Shown: one piece after another, positions 12,601 through 23,062 of the stretch
Layout: every line of letters starts with the position of its first letter
How positions within the stretch are numbered: position 1 is the first letter of the stretch
NCBI GenBank assembly: GCA_948474755.1
Contig: CAOLHI010002518.1
Coordinates: 1 to 64,000 of the forward strand
Direction of reading: 5' to 3'
Length of the DNA: 64,000 nt
Origin: Ctenosaura bakeri
Lineage: Eukaryota > Chordata > Lepidosauria > Squamata > Iguanidae
Position numbers and translations under genes: made by a program
Notes under the pieces: model-generated
Told to the model about the DNA's origin: nothing
The model's database searches: none
Seen by the model: only the letters and a program-made list of their open reading frames with translations

Positions 12601-15600
12601 CTGGGCTTTCTCTATACTACCAAGTTTTTTTGGATTTAAAAACTGTGTTTTTCATCAGTTTTTCAATTGTTTTTCATCTTATTTTTAAAGCATATTTTCT
12701 ACCTTACTGTATATCACTTAGGAAGTCCTGATGGGCAGAAGAGGAAATTAACAAAATATAAAATACAGTACAAAATAAAACTGTGTTTACCTGCCTGACA
12801 ATTAAGATGAAGTTCACAAACTCTGTTGTTGTTCAAACTGTTGCTACATGAGATCAGATGGACAGGTACGGGAGACAGAACCCTCTCTGTGGTGGTATTG
12901 AAAACATTGTGGAATGATCTTTCTCCTTTGACGGTTTTACAGTCCCCTCACCTCTTGGTTTTTAGATACCTTTGTAAAAACCTTCTTGTTCCAATAGTCT
13001 TTCTGTGTGCAATTTTAGATATGCTTTTAAACCTGCTTTGACTCTATTCTATGGCATTATTTGTATGTGACTTTTATCTTAGTTTATCATTGTAATTTTA
13101 TGATCTTCTCATTACTGTTTATAAATTTTGTAATCTGCTTTGAACTCTTCTCAGAAAAACAACACTGATGATGAAGATGATAAAGAAGAAAAGTTGCTAC
13201 CAAGAGAGCAACTGATAATATTTAGAACAATGTGCATATGTTACTGAAATAGATCTAGGGTTGTTCTCTTGGCTATATTTGGGATCGTGGGTGCAATCAG
13301 AGAAAAAGTCCCTGACTTCATAAACCATAGTTTTGGAGAATTAAATCTGTCCATTCCTCATAATTATTTAGGACAAGAATAGGGAACTCTTTTAGCTTGT
13401 TAAGCACAACAAGCTCTACAACAAATGGTTGAATCTGGCAAACTCCCTTGCACAACAAGCTCTACACAACAAGCACAACAAGCTCTACAACAAATGGTTG
13501 AATCTGGCAAACTCCCTTGCTTTTGGGAATATTAAGGCAGGAGCCCATTCAGACCATTTCAATGAGGCTGAATTTTCCATATCTTGATTTAGGTTCAAGA
13601 TTTTATAACGAAGATCTATAGGTGGAGTCTGTTGAAGCCTGCTTTGGGACTTATCCAGTTTCTGTAGAAGGTGTTTGGTTGCCTTACTATACACAGAGGC
13701 TGAGGAACAACAACAAAGAATCACAGGCATCATAGGCCTATTAATCTCCCAACCACATGGAAACAAAATATGATATTAAATTGAGACTGGTCTAGTAAAT
13801 CAAGACAATTGTTATGATCTCACTGTTAGATTTACCAGGGAAAAGATTATCCAGTTAAGAACTGAACAATTCAGAAAGTCATATTCCACATAGAGTCCTG
13901 CCATATCACCATGTTGTGGTGAAAAAATGATTGACATGGCAACACATAGCCTTGTACCAAAGACGTACTTATCACAAACTTCTCAACAACATAGATTTCT
14001 CACCAGAAGAAGACTTTACATTGCCACTTAATCAAACATAGACTTTCCATAGCTTAAGTACACTTTGTTTAATATTCACAGCTCTTGCTGCACAACTATA
14101 TAGTAGGGTCATTGTAGTGTTGTGTTTAAAGTGTTTGACTAGGGCTGACACGACAAAGGTTCAAATCTTCACACTCACTGGCTGGCCATCTCTCAGTGTA
14201 ACCTATCTTACAGGGCTATGTGGTGAAAATGGAAAGGAAGGAGTACATATATTGACATAAAATCCTTGGAGGTTAAGGAAGATATAAACAAAAATAATGA
14301 CACAGAAAACAGGTTTTGGGTTCTGCTATTCATCTGTATTCATTTAATGCTCACAGCTGACTCTCTGGAGGAACAGACTGCTTTTTAAAGTTTGGTTTAT
14401 GGAACACAAATGCAGTTGCTATGTACGTACAGTAATTAAAACAGTTTACCTGGTTTATTGCAAAGGAGATCTGGTCGTAGACATCCATTTGTGTATACAC
14501 TGCATAGGTGTCATCCATTTTGTCTGTATATCCTTTCAGGAAGAGATGCTTAAAAGCCACAGTGTTTTCTTCTTTAAATGCAACCACCATCTGGTTACTT
14601 AACCCAAAAACTACTAGCTGAAAACCACCAAAAAAGAAAGAAAAGATGGAAGGAAGATTTTTATATTTCAATAGTTTAAAAGTTAGGAAGCCAGTGGTTT
14701 GTCTATGAATCTGAAGACCAGGATTGAAATCCCTGCTCAGCCATGTAAGCCCAGTGGGAGATGCTGGGGTCATACTTTCTCAACCTCAAAGAAAGGCAAA
14801 GACAAACTCTCCCTGAACAAATCTTGCCAAGAAAAACCGGTGATAGGTTGCCTTTGGGTCACCATAAATTGGAAATGATTTGAAGGCACACAACAGAAAA
14901 TTAAAATATTTCTTCACAAATAAAAACCTGGGTAATGGACAGATATGGTTAAAACCATTAGATATTTTTTAAGAATACATGTGATTTGGTATGACATGAA
15001 CCTAACATTAGGAGAATCCCTGAATACAGGTTTAGAGAAACTGAAATTTATCCAACCTTTCTTTTTTACAACAGAAGATGCTGAGTCAACCACATCTCAG
15101 TATAGCATTAACTGTCATTTATGGCCATTGTTGTGTTCTTGTGTACCTCCAAGTCGTTTCTGACTTACAGCAAACCAAAGGCAAACCTATCACTGGGTTT
15201 TCTTGCCACAATTGTTCAGAAGAGGTTTGCTTTTGCCTCCCTCTGAGCCTGAGAGAGTATGATTTGCCCAAGGTCATCCAATGGGTTTCCATGGCTGAGC
15301 GGGGATTTTGAATCCTGTTCCTCAGAGTCCTAGTCCAATGCTCAAACCACTACACTATGCTGGCTCACATTTATGGCCATGTTGGGTAATGATGATGGTA
15401 ACTGTGGTCCAAGGGTGGGCAACATGCATCCCTGGGCCTATTTTTGCAGCCCTCAGTACCTCCAACTTCCTCAGTCTGTCCTTTTTCTGGTCACAAAAAC
15501 TGTAAATTGTTTTTCCAGGAAGCTGCAGCTCACCTTCTGAAAATGCTACAGACTACTTGTACACTGCTTAACATTAAAAAAACAACAACTTTTTTTCCAA

Positions 15601-15921
15601 ACTGGAAATGGATTTCTGACCACTTCTAGACATTGTTTTTTTGGCAATGTATGCAGTTCTCAGAGTCCCAAAAACAGAAATTTGGCCCCCTGCCAGTTGC
15701 CCACCCCCTACTGTAATTCAACTCATTAAAGGATGTCAGAATGGGGAAGGGTGAATTGCTTGAACTGGAATCCTAAAAGATCAGGACAGCATAATGGCTA
15801 GACAGCTAACCCCAGATTGATTGATTTATGCACACACATCACACATATATTGCACCCTTCAAGTGTTTATGCCCTGCATCAGTTCCTCAGATAGGAGAAA
15901 GTTATTTTCCTTCCTAACTCT

Positions 15922-15975
<54 letters not shown>

Positions 15976-16916
15976 TTCCTTCCTTCCTTCCTTCCTCTTT
16001 AGCACTCAAGTTTTAAGATCATAAACTTTTAAGTAGCATTTAAAGTAGCTCTGAAAATGCAATCCTCTTAAAGAAGAAACAACAACAACACATTATTTAT
16101 ATCCCATATCCTCCAACTTTTCACAGATGAAAATGGAGATGTGTGGCCAAGCATCATCACAATGTGGTCAAGATGGCAAAATACACAATACACAAGGGAC
16201 AACACATAAGCAGTTTGTTTTTGCCTGAGCCTACTGGGAAGGGCAAGGCTCCATCCCTCCTCTTTGTTTCCCCCAGCTGAATTAAGTGAACTAATTACTT
16301 TTGCACTTTGAAGTCAGTTTCCAACTGATGAAGTAAGCTGAAGACAAAGAGGAAAAGTGAGAGGAAGAAAGAGAAATTGGGACACTTTAAAAGCAGCTAA
16401 ATAACTGGGATGGCAGAAGATCAATCAGGACAGCCCCTGCTAATATCAGGACAATTGGAGAGCATGATACCCTGCCTCTCTTCTGTTTCCCCCCAACCCC
16501 CACTGAGAAAAAGGAGACCAAGGACAACTTACAAATTAAAACAAATACAACCTGGTTATAAACATATATAACATAGTTAAAACATATCATGGCCATGCCA
16601 GCTGGGATGATGCTAACATTTTCAAGTTATTTTATAATAAGAGTTGTGTTAGTTAAGGCAATTATACTGCATCTTTGCCCAGACTCACCTGGATAGTAAC
16701 CATTGCAATTTTCAGAAGTTGAATGCCAAGCTTCCAAGGTTTCCTCCCTCGAGCCCAGAATTTTTCACAGGGGTTCATGAAGAAAAATTTAAGTTTCCTT
16801 CTCAGCTGGTCTTCAAGAAGCAATTCCTGACATATTGAAGGACGTTGCTTGTAACTGTAAAGGTTTTCATCATCATGAGAACTGCAGCTGCTTACAACTA
16901 CTTCAGGAGTTTCCAT
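3483..16916 (-). CDS. MCOLN3: Mucolipin-3 (TRPML3) cation channel, 12 coding exons
   Basis: This gene encodes a six-transmembrane Ca2+/Na+-permeable channel of early endosomes, lysosomes and autophagic membranes. I joined exons at 16689-16916, 14450-14617, 12349-12502, 10563-10647, 9816-9912, 7655-7754, 6633-6745, 6113-6262, 5317-5418, 5076-5198, 4474-4680 and 3483-3653. All introns are GT-AG and every phase matches, giving 565 residues against 553 remembered for human. Human residue numbering is kept: the luminal pH-sensing histidines H252, H273 and H283, the filter NGDDM at 456-460 and A419 (site of the mouse varitint-waddler A419P mutation) are all present. The strong match in the N-terminus ([11 protein letters not shown]) and C-terminal tail separates it from MCOLN1 and MCOLN2. 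The last 12 residues are an unusual extension. No frameshift or internal stop is seen, so the gene looks functional. Confidence 0.96.
4474..4680 (-). CDS. MCOLN3: MCOLN3 exon 12 (pore loop and TM6)
   Basis: The exon covers residues 441-509. [14 protein letters not shown] holds the pore helix and the NGDD selectivity filter, and TM6 is [20 protein letters not shown]. It is the most conserved exon of the gene. The acceptor is CTTCCAG and the donor AAG|GTATGC. Confidence 0.96.
5076..5198 (-). CDS. MCOLN3: MCOLN3 exon 11 (TM5)
   Basis: The exon covers residues 400-440, with TM5 [21 protein letters not shown]419 is wild type. Using AAG|GTACTG as donor keeps the exon in frame and ends ...GPYHVK. 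An upstream GT (CAT|GTTAAG) is less likely because it would drop the two residues aligned with human DK. Confidence 0.92.
5317..5418 (-). CDS. MCOLN3: MCOLN3 exon 10 (TM4)
   Basis: The exon covers residues 366-399, [20 protein letters not shown] followed by [14 protein letters not shown]. It is near-identical to mammalian TRPML3. The acceptor is TATACAG and the donor AAT|GTAAGA. Confidence 0.95.
5706..5802. mobile_element. Foldback MITE of the ACTACAACTCCCAG type, in MCOLN3 intron 10
   Basis: The two arms are near-complementary: TTTTTTGGACTATAGCTC on the left and GAGTTGTAGTCCAAAAAA on the right around a CCATTGGC-like centre. Degenerate copies lie at 4090-4165, 8170-8270, 11270-11440, 18767-18856, 20126-20222, 21585-21775, 55150-55260 and 58855-58950. 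Confidence 0.75.
6113..6262 (-). CDS. MCOLN3: MCOLN3 exon 9 (TM3)
   Basis: The exon covers residues 316-365. It runs from [16 protein letters not shown] through TM3 ([18 protein letters not shown]) to KMEIQAK. It is phase 0 at both ends with donor AAG|GTGAGA. Confidence 0.95.
6350..6615 (+). mobile_element. tRNA-derived SINE next to the MCOLN3 exon 8 donor
   Basis: It is a full-length copy of the second SINE family, with A box GGTGGCGCAGTGGTTAAATG, B box AAGTTCGATCC and a long (AAAC)n(AAAT)n tail. It lies antisense to MCOLN3, with the tail ending about 15 bp inside intron 8. Confidence 0.85.
6633..6745 (-). CDS. MCOLN3: MCOLN3 exon 8 (TM2)
   Basis: The exon encodes [20 protein letters not shown] and the remainder of TM2 to VIRGIRLQR, ending at residue 315. 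H283, the third pH-sensing histidine, lies just before TM2. The donor AGG|GTAGGC departs from consensus at +4 and +5, and a SINE tail starts about 15 bp further into the intron. Confidence 0.93.
7655..7754 (-). CDS. MCOLN3: MCOLN3 exon 7 (luminal domain, pH-sensing histidines)
   Basis: The exon encodes residues 245-277 plus one base, from [16 protein letters not shown] to [11 protein letters not shown]252 and H273 are two of the three histidines reported to mediate proton inhibition of TRPML3. The donor is TCAA|GTAAGT. Confidence 0.93.
8512..8640 (-). mobile_element. MIR/CORE-like ancient SINE fragment
   Basis: ACAACAGTCCTGTGAGGTAG followed by a GATCTGAACTAGGTGTCC-type end is typical of MIR-like SINEs read in reverse. 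It is old and truncated. Confidence 0.5.
8737..9217 (+). mobile_element. Tigger/pogo-like element in MCOLN3 intron 6
   Basis: It starts CAGTTGCCCCTCCACATTTG and ends GGGGGACCAACTG, with TA directly outside each end. The termini resemble the copies at 578 and 35335, but the interior is mostly different. Confidence 0.55.
9816..9912 (-). CDS. MCOLN3: MCOLN3 exon 6 (luminal domain)
   Basis: The exon encodes [20 protein letters not shown] and then [12 protein letters not shown], ending at residue 244. The acceptor is TTCTAG and the donor ACA|GTGAGT. The cysteine in PDCYDF is conserved in the family's luminal domain. Confidence 0.93.
10563..10647 (-). CDS. MCOLN3: MCOLN3 exon 5 (luminal domain)
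   Basis: This short 85-bp exon reads [20 protein letters not shown] and then NFTLDFHR across the junctions. It contains two N-glycosylation sequons (NRT, NFT). It is more divergent from the remembered human protein than other exons, as expected of a luminal loop. The acceptor is TTCACAG and the donor AG|GTGAGA. Confidence 0.9.
11555..11625. repeat. Composite CT/TA/CA microsatellite
   Basis: Adjacent (TC)n, (TA)n and (CA)n runs lie in MCOLN3 intron 4. Confidence 0.9.
12349..12502 (-). CDS. MCOLN3: MCOLN3 exon 4 (luminal domain with N-glycosylation site)
   Basis: The exon encodes residues 133-183 plus one base. It starts [15 protein letters not shown], with an N-I-S sequon at N138, and ends at [14 protein letters not shown]. 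The donor is ACCG|GTGACT, which is weaker than its neighbours. The preserved phase with the next exon (G|AA, Glu) supports the boundary. Confidence 0.92.
12862..13165 (+). mobile_element. L2-like LINE 3' fragment
   Basis: A decayed reading frame tail (TGTGGTGGT...TGGAATGATC...) is followed by a T-rich 3' UTR ending TTTGTAATCTGCTTTGAA, the pattern of vertebrate L2 3' ends. It lies in MCOLN3 intron 3. Confidence 0.5.
13402..13520. repeat. Perfect 50-bp direct repeat (69-bp offset)
   Basis: The 50 bases at 13402-13451 recur identically at 13471-13520, separated by 19 bp made of the same ACAACAAGC units. This is a recent tandem duplication in MCOLN3 intron 3. Confidence 0.9.
14115..14290 (+). 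mobile_element. Old tRNA-derived SINE fragment
   Basis: A degenerate head (GTTTGACTAGGG...AGGTTCAAATC) is followed by CORE-like sequence. The match is weak. Confidence 0.35.
14450..14617 (-). CDS. MCOLN3: MCOLN3 exon 3 (end of TM1, first part of luminal domain)
   Basis: The exon encodes residues 77-132, from [18 protein letters not shown] to [10 protein letters not shown]. It is 168 bp long, phase 0 at both ends, with TTTTCAG acceptor and CAG|GTAAAC donor. It finishes TM1 and opens the luminal polycystin-mucolipin domain. Confidence 0.94.
14683..14900 (+). mobile_element. Sauria-type SINE
   Basis: The head contains GTGGTTTGTCTATGAATCTG and AGGATTGAAATCC. The tail ATTGGAAATGATTTGAAGGC is the Bov-B-type end. 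It lies just upstream of exon 3 in intron 2. Confidence 0.75.
15129..15366 (-). mobile_element. Sauria-type SINE
   Basis: Full-length reverse copy, from the GTTGTG tail end to ACCACTACACTATGCTGGC at the head. Confidence 0.85.
15921..15994. repeat. TTTC/TTCC tetranucleotide microsatellite
   Basis: About 50 bp of (CTTT)n runs into (CTTC)n. It is long and pure, so probably variable between individuals. Confidence 0.95.
16106..16468 (+). mobile_element. Unclassified dispersed repeat (~360 bp), copy 1
   Basis: It shares order and sequence with 38735-39098: a CCTCCAAC start, GTGGCCAAGCA, TTTTGCACTTTGAA and a GACACTTTAAAAGCAGCT block near the end. Ends resemble short inverted repeats (CCTCCAAC and ATTGGAGAG). 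A partial copy lies at 25725-25850. Confidence 0.7.
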
Positions 16917-16918
16917 TG
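16689..16918 (-). CDS. MCOLN3: MCOLN3 exon 2 (start codon, cytosolic N-terminus, start of TM1)
   Basis: The acceptor TAG at 16919-16921 lies two bases before the ATG (16914-16916), so this exon carries almost no 5' UTR and a non-coding exon must lie upstream. It encodes residues 1-76. The conserved block [20 protein letters not shown] is followed by the first half of TM1. The donor is CAG|GTGAGT and the phase is 0. Confidence 0.93.
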
Positions 16919-17370
16919 CTAGAATTTAGAAACCATGGATGAAACCAGAAAGACATTAGTCATTTTGGAAGAATTAACAAAACATGCTATATACTTGAGG
17001 TTATAAGAAGAGTTTGTGAAAGAGACCTTTTTGGACCACTCTCAGAGTCTTGTAGCCAGCTGTAGTTACCAGCACAATATAAAACGTGAACTGGGCTAAT
17101 GTGCTTGAAAGAAGAGTGACAGATTACATCCCAGAAATGATCTAAGAGAATCCATGTAAACATCAGTCCCAAGGGATGATTCTATTGAATCAGCAGCTTG
17201 AGCACAGCAGAGAATGACAGATTTATTAAAGAGTGGGAGAAAATTAATTCACCCTGCTCAGTTCCCATGCTTCACAGAAAGCAATGTTTTTAGAACCAAA
17301 CAAAGGAAACATTTTCCATAAACAGAGAATTTTGTATAGCATTTGTTAAATTCCTTGTTTTTTAATTAAG

Positions 17371-17790
17371 TCATAGAATCATGGAATCTTAAAGTTGGAA
17401 GGGAACACGAGGGCCATCTCGTCCAACTCTCTGCCAGGCAGAGAGACACAACTAGATTCCTGAAAGATGGGCATCCAACCCCTGTTTAAAGACTTCCAAA
17501 GAAGGAAAATCTACCACCTTCCAGGGCAGTCTATTTCGTTGCTAAACAGCTCTTATAGTAAAGAAGGAGGAGAAGAAAGAAAAGAGGAAGAGGCAGTAGT
17601 AGTTGCAAAGAAGTTGTTCTTCCTAATGTTTAGGTGGAATCTCCTTCCTTGTAATCTGAACCCTCTGGTTGGTTTTCTAGTCTCTGCAACAGGGGAAAAA
17701 AGTTTGTTCCATCTTCTATATGACATCTCTTGAGATATTTAAAGATAGCTATCATGTCACCTCACTAGACTTTGGATGTATTTGAAAAGA
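17371..17790 (-). mobile_element. CR1 LINE 3' end
   Basis: On the minus strand the text matches the C-terminal region and 3' UTR of the CR1 at 39680-42580, and ends in GATTCCATGATTCTATGA. A GA-rich expansion interrupts it at 17560-17600. Confidence 0.85.
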
Positions 17791-17985
17791 TCTTTCTAAA
17801 AGCATAGGGTGTGAATTAAACCCCTAAAAGTAACCGTTTCCCTGAACATTGTTATTTGGATCTTACTTGCCGTTCTTGCAAAAACATGTGTCGTTGGATC
17901 AAAGCATTTCTATCTTTTTAATCTACATGCATTCTAAGATATTCATGAAGTCTTTATATGACAATACATGCAAACCTGCCACCTA

Positions 17986-18205
17986 AATACTCTAAAGGCA
18001 CCATATTCCATCTAATCTGAAATCTAGGCAGGGTCAACTCTAATTAGTACTTGGATGGGAGACTGCCAACAAATACTAGGTGCTGTAGGCTTTATTTCAG
18101 AGCACTGACCTAGCAAAACCACCTCTGAGTATTCCTTGCCTAAGAAAACCCTAAGAAATTGATGGAGTCACCATAAGCTGACAGGCAACTTGAAGTCATA
18201 TATAC
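17986..18205 (+). mobile_element. 5S rRNA-derived SINE with Bov-B-like tail
   Basis: The block TTAGTACTTGGATGGGAGAC and the following AGGTGCTGTAGGCTTT are the 3' half of 5S rRNA. The 5' half is degenerate. The tail (GTCACCATAAGCTGACAGG and ACTTGAAGTCA) is the one used by Sauria SINEs. It is not a working 5S gene. Confidence 0.8.
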
Positions 18206-18862
18206 GCACGCATGCTAGCTTACATCAAAGTGAGCATCTGCAGAGAAATATCTTTCGAATAAGACAAATAAAAAGAACAAAACCCTCTCTCTGCAGTTCA
18301 CTGTTCCATTAACCCCATTTTGTGCATATTTCTTTGTTCCTTTAAAGATATGTCTTGTCCATGGATTTTGGAATATATTTTTCTTGAAATTGATGAAGCC
18401 AAAGTTCCCTAAATTAGGAAGCAGGATCTGTGAAGATCGGGTACCAGTGGCTGGTGGCTGGGGACATACATTTCTTTTTACATTTGGATAGCAAGGTGAG
18501 AGGAAATAATGTTCCTGTTCACCCAAACCTTCCTTTATTGCTGTTTCCACCACCCTTGTGTAGTTGGTTTTTCTGGAACACAGCAAAAGTTACTATCTTG
18601 GTGAAGAGACACATTCAGAGACACACCATTAGAGTCAGCAGCTTTTGGAAGAGCTGTGAAGGGAAGCTACATGGATGTTTGGAAGGCTTTTGAGCCCTTC
18701 ATTCTCTCCCTACTACTTTGCACCTTTGCCTTGGCATATGAGCAGCAATTTGAACCTGTCACATATTCAGAGATTACAGGTCCCAGAATCCCCCAGCCAA
18801 TAGAAGGTTTCTTGATTCTGGAAGCTACAGTCCAAAAAGTAACTTTCTCAAGCTTTCCTTAT

Positions 18863-19092
18863 GTTGTTGCTGTGTGCATTCAAGTCATTTTTGACTTATG
18901 GTGATCCTAAGGTGAACGTATCATGCGGTTTTCTTGGCAGAATTTGTTCAGGGGGGCTTGCCCTTGCCTTCCTCTGAGGCTGAAAGAGGTGACTTGCCTA
19001 AGGCCACCCACTGGGTTTCCACAGTCAAGCAGGGATTTGAACCTTGGTCTCCCAGTAAACTAGACCAACACTCAAACCACTATCCACAGCTG
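18863..19092 (-). mobile_element. Sauria-type SINE
   Basis: Full-length reverse copy that starts seven bases after a foldback MITE remnant (18767-18856). Confidence 0.85.
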
Positions 19093-20403
19093 CTTTTCAT
19101 TCTCTTATGCTGGGGAGGGGGTCATAAGGTAGAATGCCTTTGAGAAATGCTGACTTAATTCAACATCCCATTTTGCTCAGCTTGTAACATAAATTGCACC
19201 AAGGCAATAAGAGTATGATCAGCTGTCCTTCTGGTTCTTTCACCCCTATCCCTTGCACGGAAGGTGTGAATTATTTAGTGTTTTACCTGTAGCAGTGGCC
19301 AAAATATGCCAAGTCTCTTAAGAGGACACAGCACATTAATTTAAAATCAGTTGCAGCTTGATTTTAAGCATGTTTGTTCAGAAACTTCTCTCATTGAATT
19401 TAGTGGTATTTTTGCCTCTTAAGTACAACAATTCCTTCCAGATAAACAGACACAAAATTAGGTTGCTATTTTTCTCACAAAACTTTGTCTTGATACCATT
19501 TGGGTCACTCAGGCTAAAATTCTATTAACACTTAAAGAGTTGATTCTATTAAATGTAATAGGGTTTACTTCTGAGTAGACAGCATAAGATTGCAATGTTG
19601 CTGTCATTATAAAAAGCAAGAAAGATGTTTCAAAACAAAAATTCTATTGCACAGAAAGAAACGAAGCAGCAACCCATGTTCAAAGTATTCATTTTCCTTC
19701 CTTTTTCTCAGACCAAAGTCTGTAACTAGAGATGCACATAGCCTACCTCTACAACAGTCAAAGGTTCCCAGTGCTTGTTGCCAAAAAAAAAAAAAAGAAA
19801 GAAACTGACAAAAGGTGAAAGAAAGTTGTTCCATTTCATGCAAAACCACCGGGCTGGCCGTGTACCTGAAAAGCTTCCAAATTATGGTTACTATCTCTTA
19901 CTACACACACAACAGCTGATGAAAGAATGCCACATGCTACACTGCCTGTATTCAAAGAAGAACTGATTTTCATTTCTATGACTCGTGACAGGAGAAGCCA
20001 TACAACACAGATGTGGGTAGAGATAACAGGGAAGGCATACGTTGCTACTAATGTGTCCCTGATGACTGCAATTACAAGTGCTATGTGCCTGTCTGAAGCA
20101 TTTTCTAGAATGGAGTTGGAAATGTGTGGCCCACCTGAACTGCAACATCCAGCAGGCCCATGCAGCAGTGCCAATGGTGAGGGATGTTGGCAGTTGTAGT
20201 TCAAGAACATCTGATGGGCTATACAGTTCCTTCCCCTGTTCTAGAACATGCACTACACATGTATATATTATTTGCTACCATGTGGATTAGAAACTGTTTA
20301 CTGTGATGTACAATAAGGACTTCTGCATTTCTGTTCAGACTTAAAATCTCAGTCATTCTGAATTCGCTGTCAGTCACGTTGGCACAAGGTACCCATCCAG
20401 AGG

Positions 20404-20646
20404 AGAGCCAGCATGGCATAGTGGGTTTCAGCACTGGACTAGGACACTGGAAGACCAGGGTTCAAATCTCCAATCAGCCATGAAAACCAACTAGGTGACC
20501 TTGGGCAGGCCATATTGTCTCAGCCTCAGACAAAAGCAAAGGCAAACACCTTCTGAATAAATCTTACCAACAAAACCCTGTGATAGGTTAGGGCCACCAT
20601 AGGATCGCCATAAGTCAGAAATTGGTTGAAGGTACACAACAACAAA
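20404..20646 (+). mobile_element. Sauria-type SINE
   Basis: Forward copy with GCCAGCATGGCATAGTGG head, B box GGGTTCAAATC and the AAGGTACACAACAACAA tail. Confidence 0.85.
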
Positions 20647-20794
20647 CATCTAGCGACAAAGATGGGGATACTGTCAAAATATCAAGGATATTTTTGTAGC
20701 TACCTACTTGCAATCCAAATATCTTCCATGCAAGATAAACCAGATTTTCCTATTAGATTTGTGGGGGTGGGGTGGGGATGTAGTGAGGCGGACC

Positions 20795-20901
20795 TACTGT
20801 ATTCGCTGGCGTATAAGACTCACTTTTCCCCAAAAAACTGCTGTTTGAAAATGGGGTGCATCTTGTACATGGGTGTGTCTTATATGCCCGCAAATATGGT
20901 A
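20795..20901. mobile_element. MITE with GCGTATAAGAC inverted ends, copy 1
   Basis: The left end TACTGTATTCGCTGGCGTA is the inverse of the right end (GCCCGCAAATATGGTA). The superfamily is not assigned. A longer copy lies at 23063-23240. Confidence 0.7.
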
Positions 20902-21414
20902 ATTAACATTTCCCCTTTTGTAAGGCAGTCAGACCCTATGCAAAGGTGAGTCAGATCTTTAGTTGCAGATCTATCTTTTCATATATGTATTGCCTTCCAT
21001 TTAGGTGAATATATAACCCTTACCCTCTTGCTGGACTGCTGCCCCCATTATTCCTCAACATGACCATGCTGACAGGGTAGTTGTGTACTAGGAGACCAAC
21101 AATATATGAAGAGCCACAGTCTGGCCAATCCTTTCTCAGATGATGTGTTGTCTTTTTTTTTTTTTTTAATTACAGTCTCACTAAACTGTCAAGCCAGAGC
21201 CAAAGGAAGCCTCCACATGACTGACTTAATTAATTGCTGAACTGTATGCTTTGCGTATATAGAAGCTTCCAGGTTCTGTTCCTGGCATCTTCATTTGAAG
21301 GTGAATGGGGTTAAGAAAGTACTCTGCTAAGACCCTCAGAAGCTGGCCAGATTAAACAGCAAACCATTCATCTGACTCAGGAGACATGTCTCTTTATAAA
21401 ATTTCCTTAGGTGG

Positions 21415-21575
21415 TTTTTTATCCTACCTTTCTTTCAAGAAGCTCAGAACTTACTCACAACAACCCTGTAAGGTAGATGGAAGTTGAGATTTTACAACTA
21501 GCCCATTTGGTGAGCACTGCAAAGGAACAAGATTTAAACCTGGGTTTCTCACATTCACACTCAGAGATGGAGTAT
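21415..21575 (-). mobile_element. MIR/CORE-like SINE fragment
   Basis: CAACAACCCTGTAAGGTAGA and GATTTAAACCTGGGTTTCTC are typical of a reversed MIR-like SINE. Confidence 0.45.
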
Positions 21576-22854
21576 ATGTGGCTTTCTTAATGTTGGACTA
21601 TACCTCCCATTGTGTCTGTTGGGCATTGGTGTCCAATGATGTCTGGGGTGCTATCTGTTCCCCAACTTTTCTCTAGCCCACAAGTTGAAAATGTTACTTT
21701 TTGGAGTACAGATCCCATAATCCCACAGCCAGCAAAAGTTACAGAATAGCCATTTTTCTGAGCTCTGCTTTAGCCGCTAACTACATCAGGACCTGTAAAC
21801 TAAAGTCCACTGCAATTAAGTGAGCCCTTGCAAAAGCTAAGATAAAACAGCCAAAGAAGTAAATCTCAAAAGGCTATCCAAATCAGTCTTGTGTCCTTAA
21901 TTTTGGTTAGAAGAAAGGCTCAGCAAAGCTCTTGCCCTTGCCCTAACTTAAACAAACACTCTCTCCACTCACTTCACAACAGAGGCATGTGAAGCAACAC
22001 TCCACAGAGGACTGCCTTCAGAAAGGTGCTTTGCTGCCTTACAAATAATACAGCATTATCATCTTTCATCTAGATGCTTGATAACGATCAGGAAGCATCA
22101 ATGTTCCCCACAACCACTGATGCAAATAACTTTAAAGAAAGGGCACCCATAATTAGCATTATCACCTCTCTGAAACATTAAGGCAAGATTTGTTCTAAAT
22201 CCAAAGTTTAAAGACTCTACTTTTTGGACTACAGCTCCCTGAATCTTCAGCATCTAGGTATTCTGGATGTTGCCGTCCCAAATGCTTTTCCTAAGATCTG
22301 TCAGAATACATATAACCTGTGAGGGTAGCAGGAGTTCTTAATTTGGGCCAGGACTCCAAAGGACTTAGAACTTCAGAACTTTTATCTCTCGGCCCATCAC
22401 TTGACTGAAAAATTCCAGCTGCAGTCTTACTTGGAAGAAAGCCCTCTGGTGCAATATGGAACTTGCTTACAAGAAACATTCCTACATTTACATTGATTCA
22501 GTGAATCAGTCAGTTAATAAATTTGCATACGACAAAAATAACGGTTTGGAAGTGAGGAGACACAGACAACCTTGGTGTTTAGATGGTGGGCATATGTGTC
22601 CTGTTCTGTTAGAAGAAGAATCCTGTCCTGTATAAGAATGAAGGCAGTGAGAAAGAAAAGACAAGTGCCTTTCACTTTATAATTACATGAATGCCCCTTC
22701 TGTGGCAGAATTAGCTGGGTATGCATTATTTAAGTAAATGCCTCAATAAAACAAACAACTTTTTCACATTATCAAATCAACAAGGGTATCCTCTGGGTAA
22801 TTTAAAGTGTTTTTAACTGACTGCACTACAATCAATCAAAAACAAGGAAGAGTC

Positions 22855-22985
22855 TTAAACACTAATGGACATAAACTTTCTTGGACTCAAGTGCACTTCA
22901 TCAAGTGTTACAATCCACAAAAGTGTGTCCCAAATAAAATGTGTTAGTCTTTAAGATGCCACTACATGGTTAGCAATTTTTGCTG
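22855..22985. repeat. Dispersed repeat of unknown class
   Basis: CACTTCATCAAGTGTTAC and TGTGTTAGTCTTTAAGATGCC belong to a repeat also seen at 24880-24930 and 59425-59530. The class is not recognised. Confidence 0.4.
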
Positions 22986-23062
22986 CAACAGTCCTACAAA
23001 GCTTTGTCTCCCACCCACCCACCCCCATCAGCAATGAATCAGTTTGTTTATAGGTTGGGACC

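Noticed and set aside
17986..18110. 5S rRNA gene
   Set aside because: The 5' half is degenerate and the sequence continues into a SINE tail, so it is a retroposed derivative.
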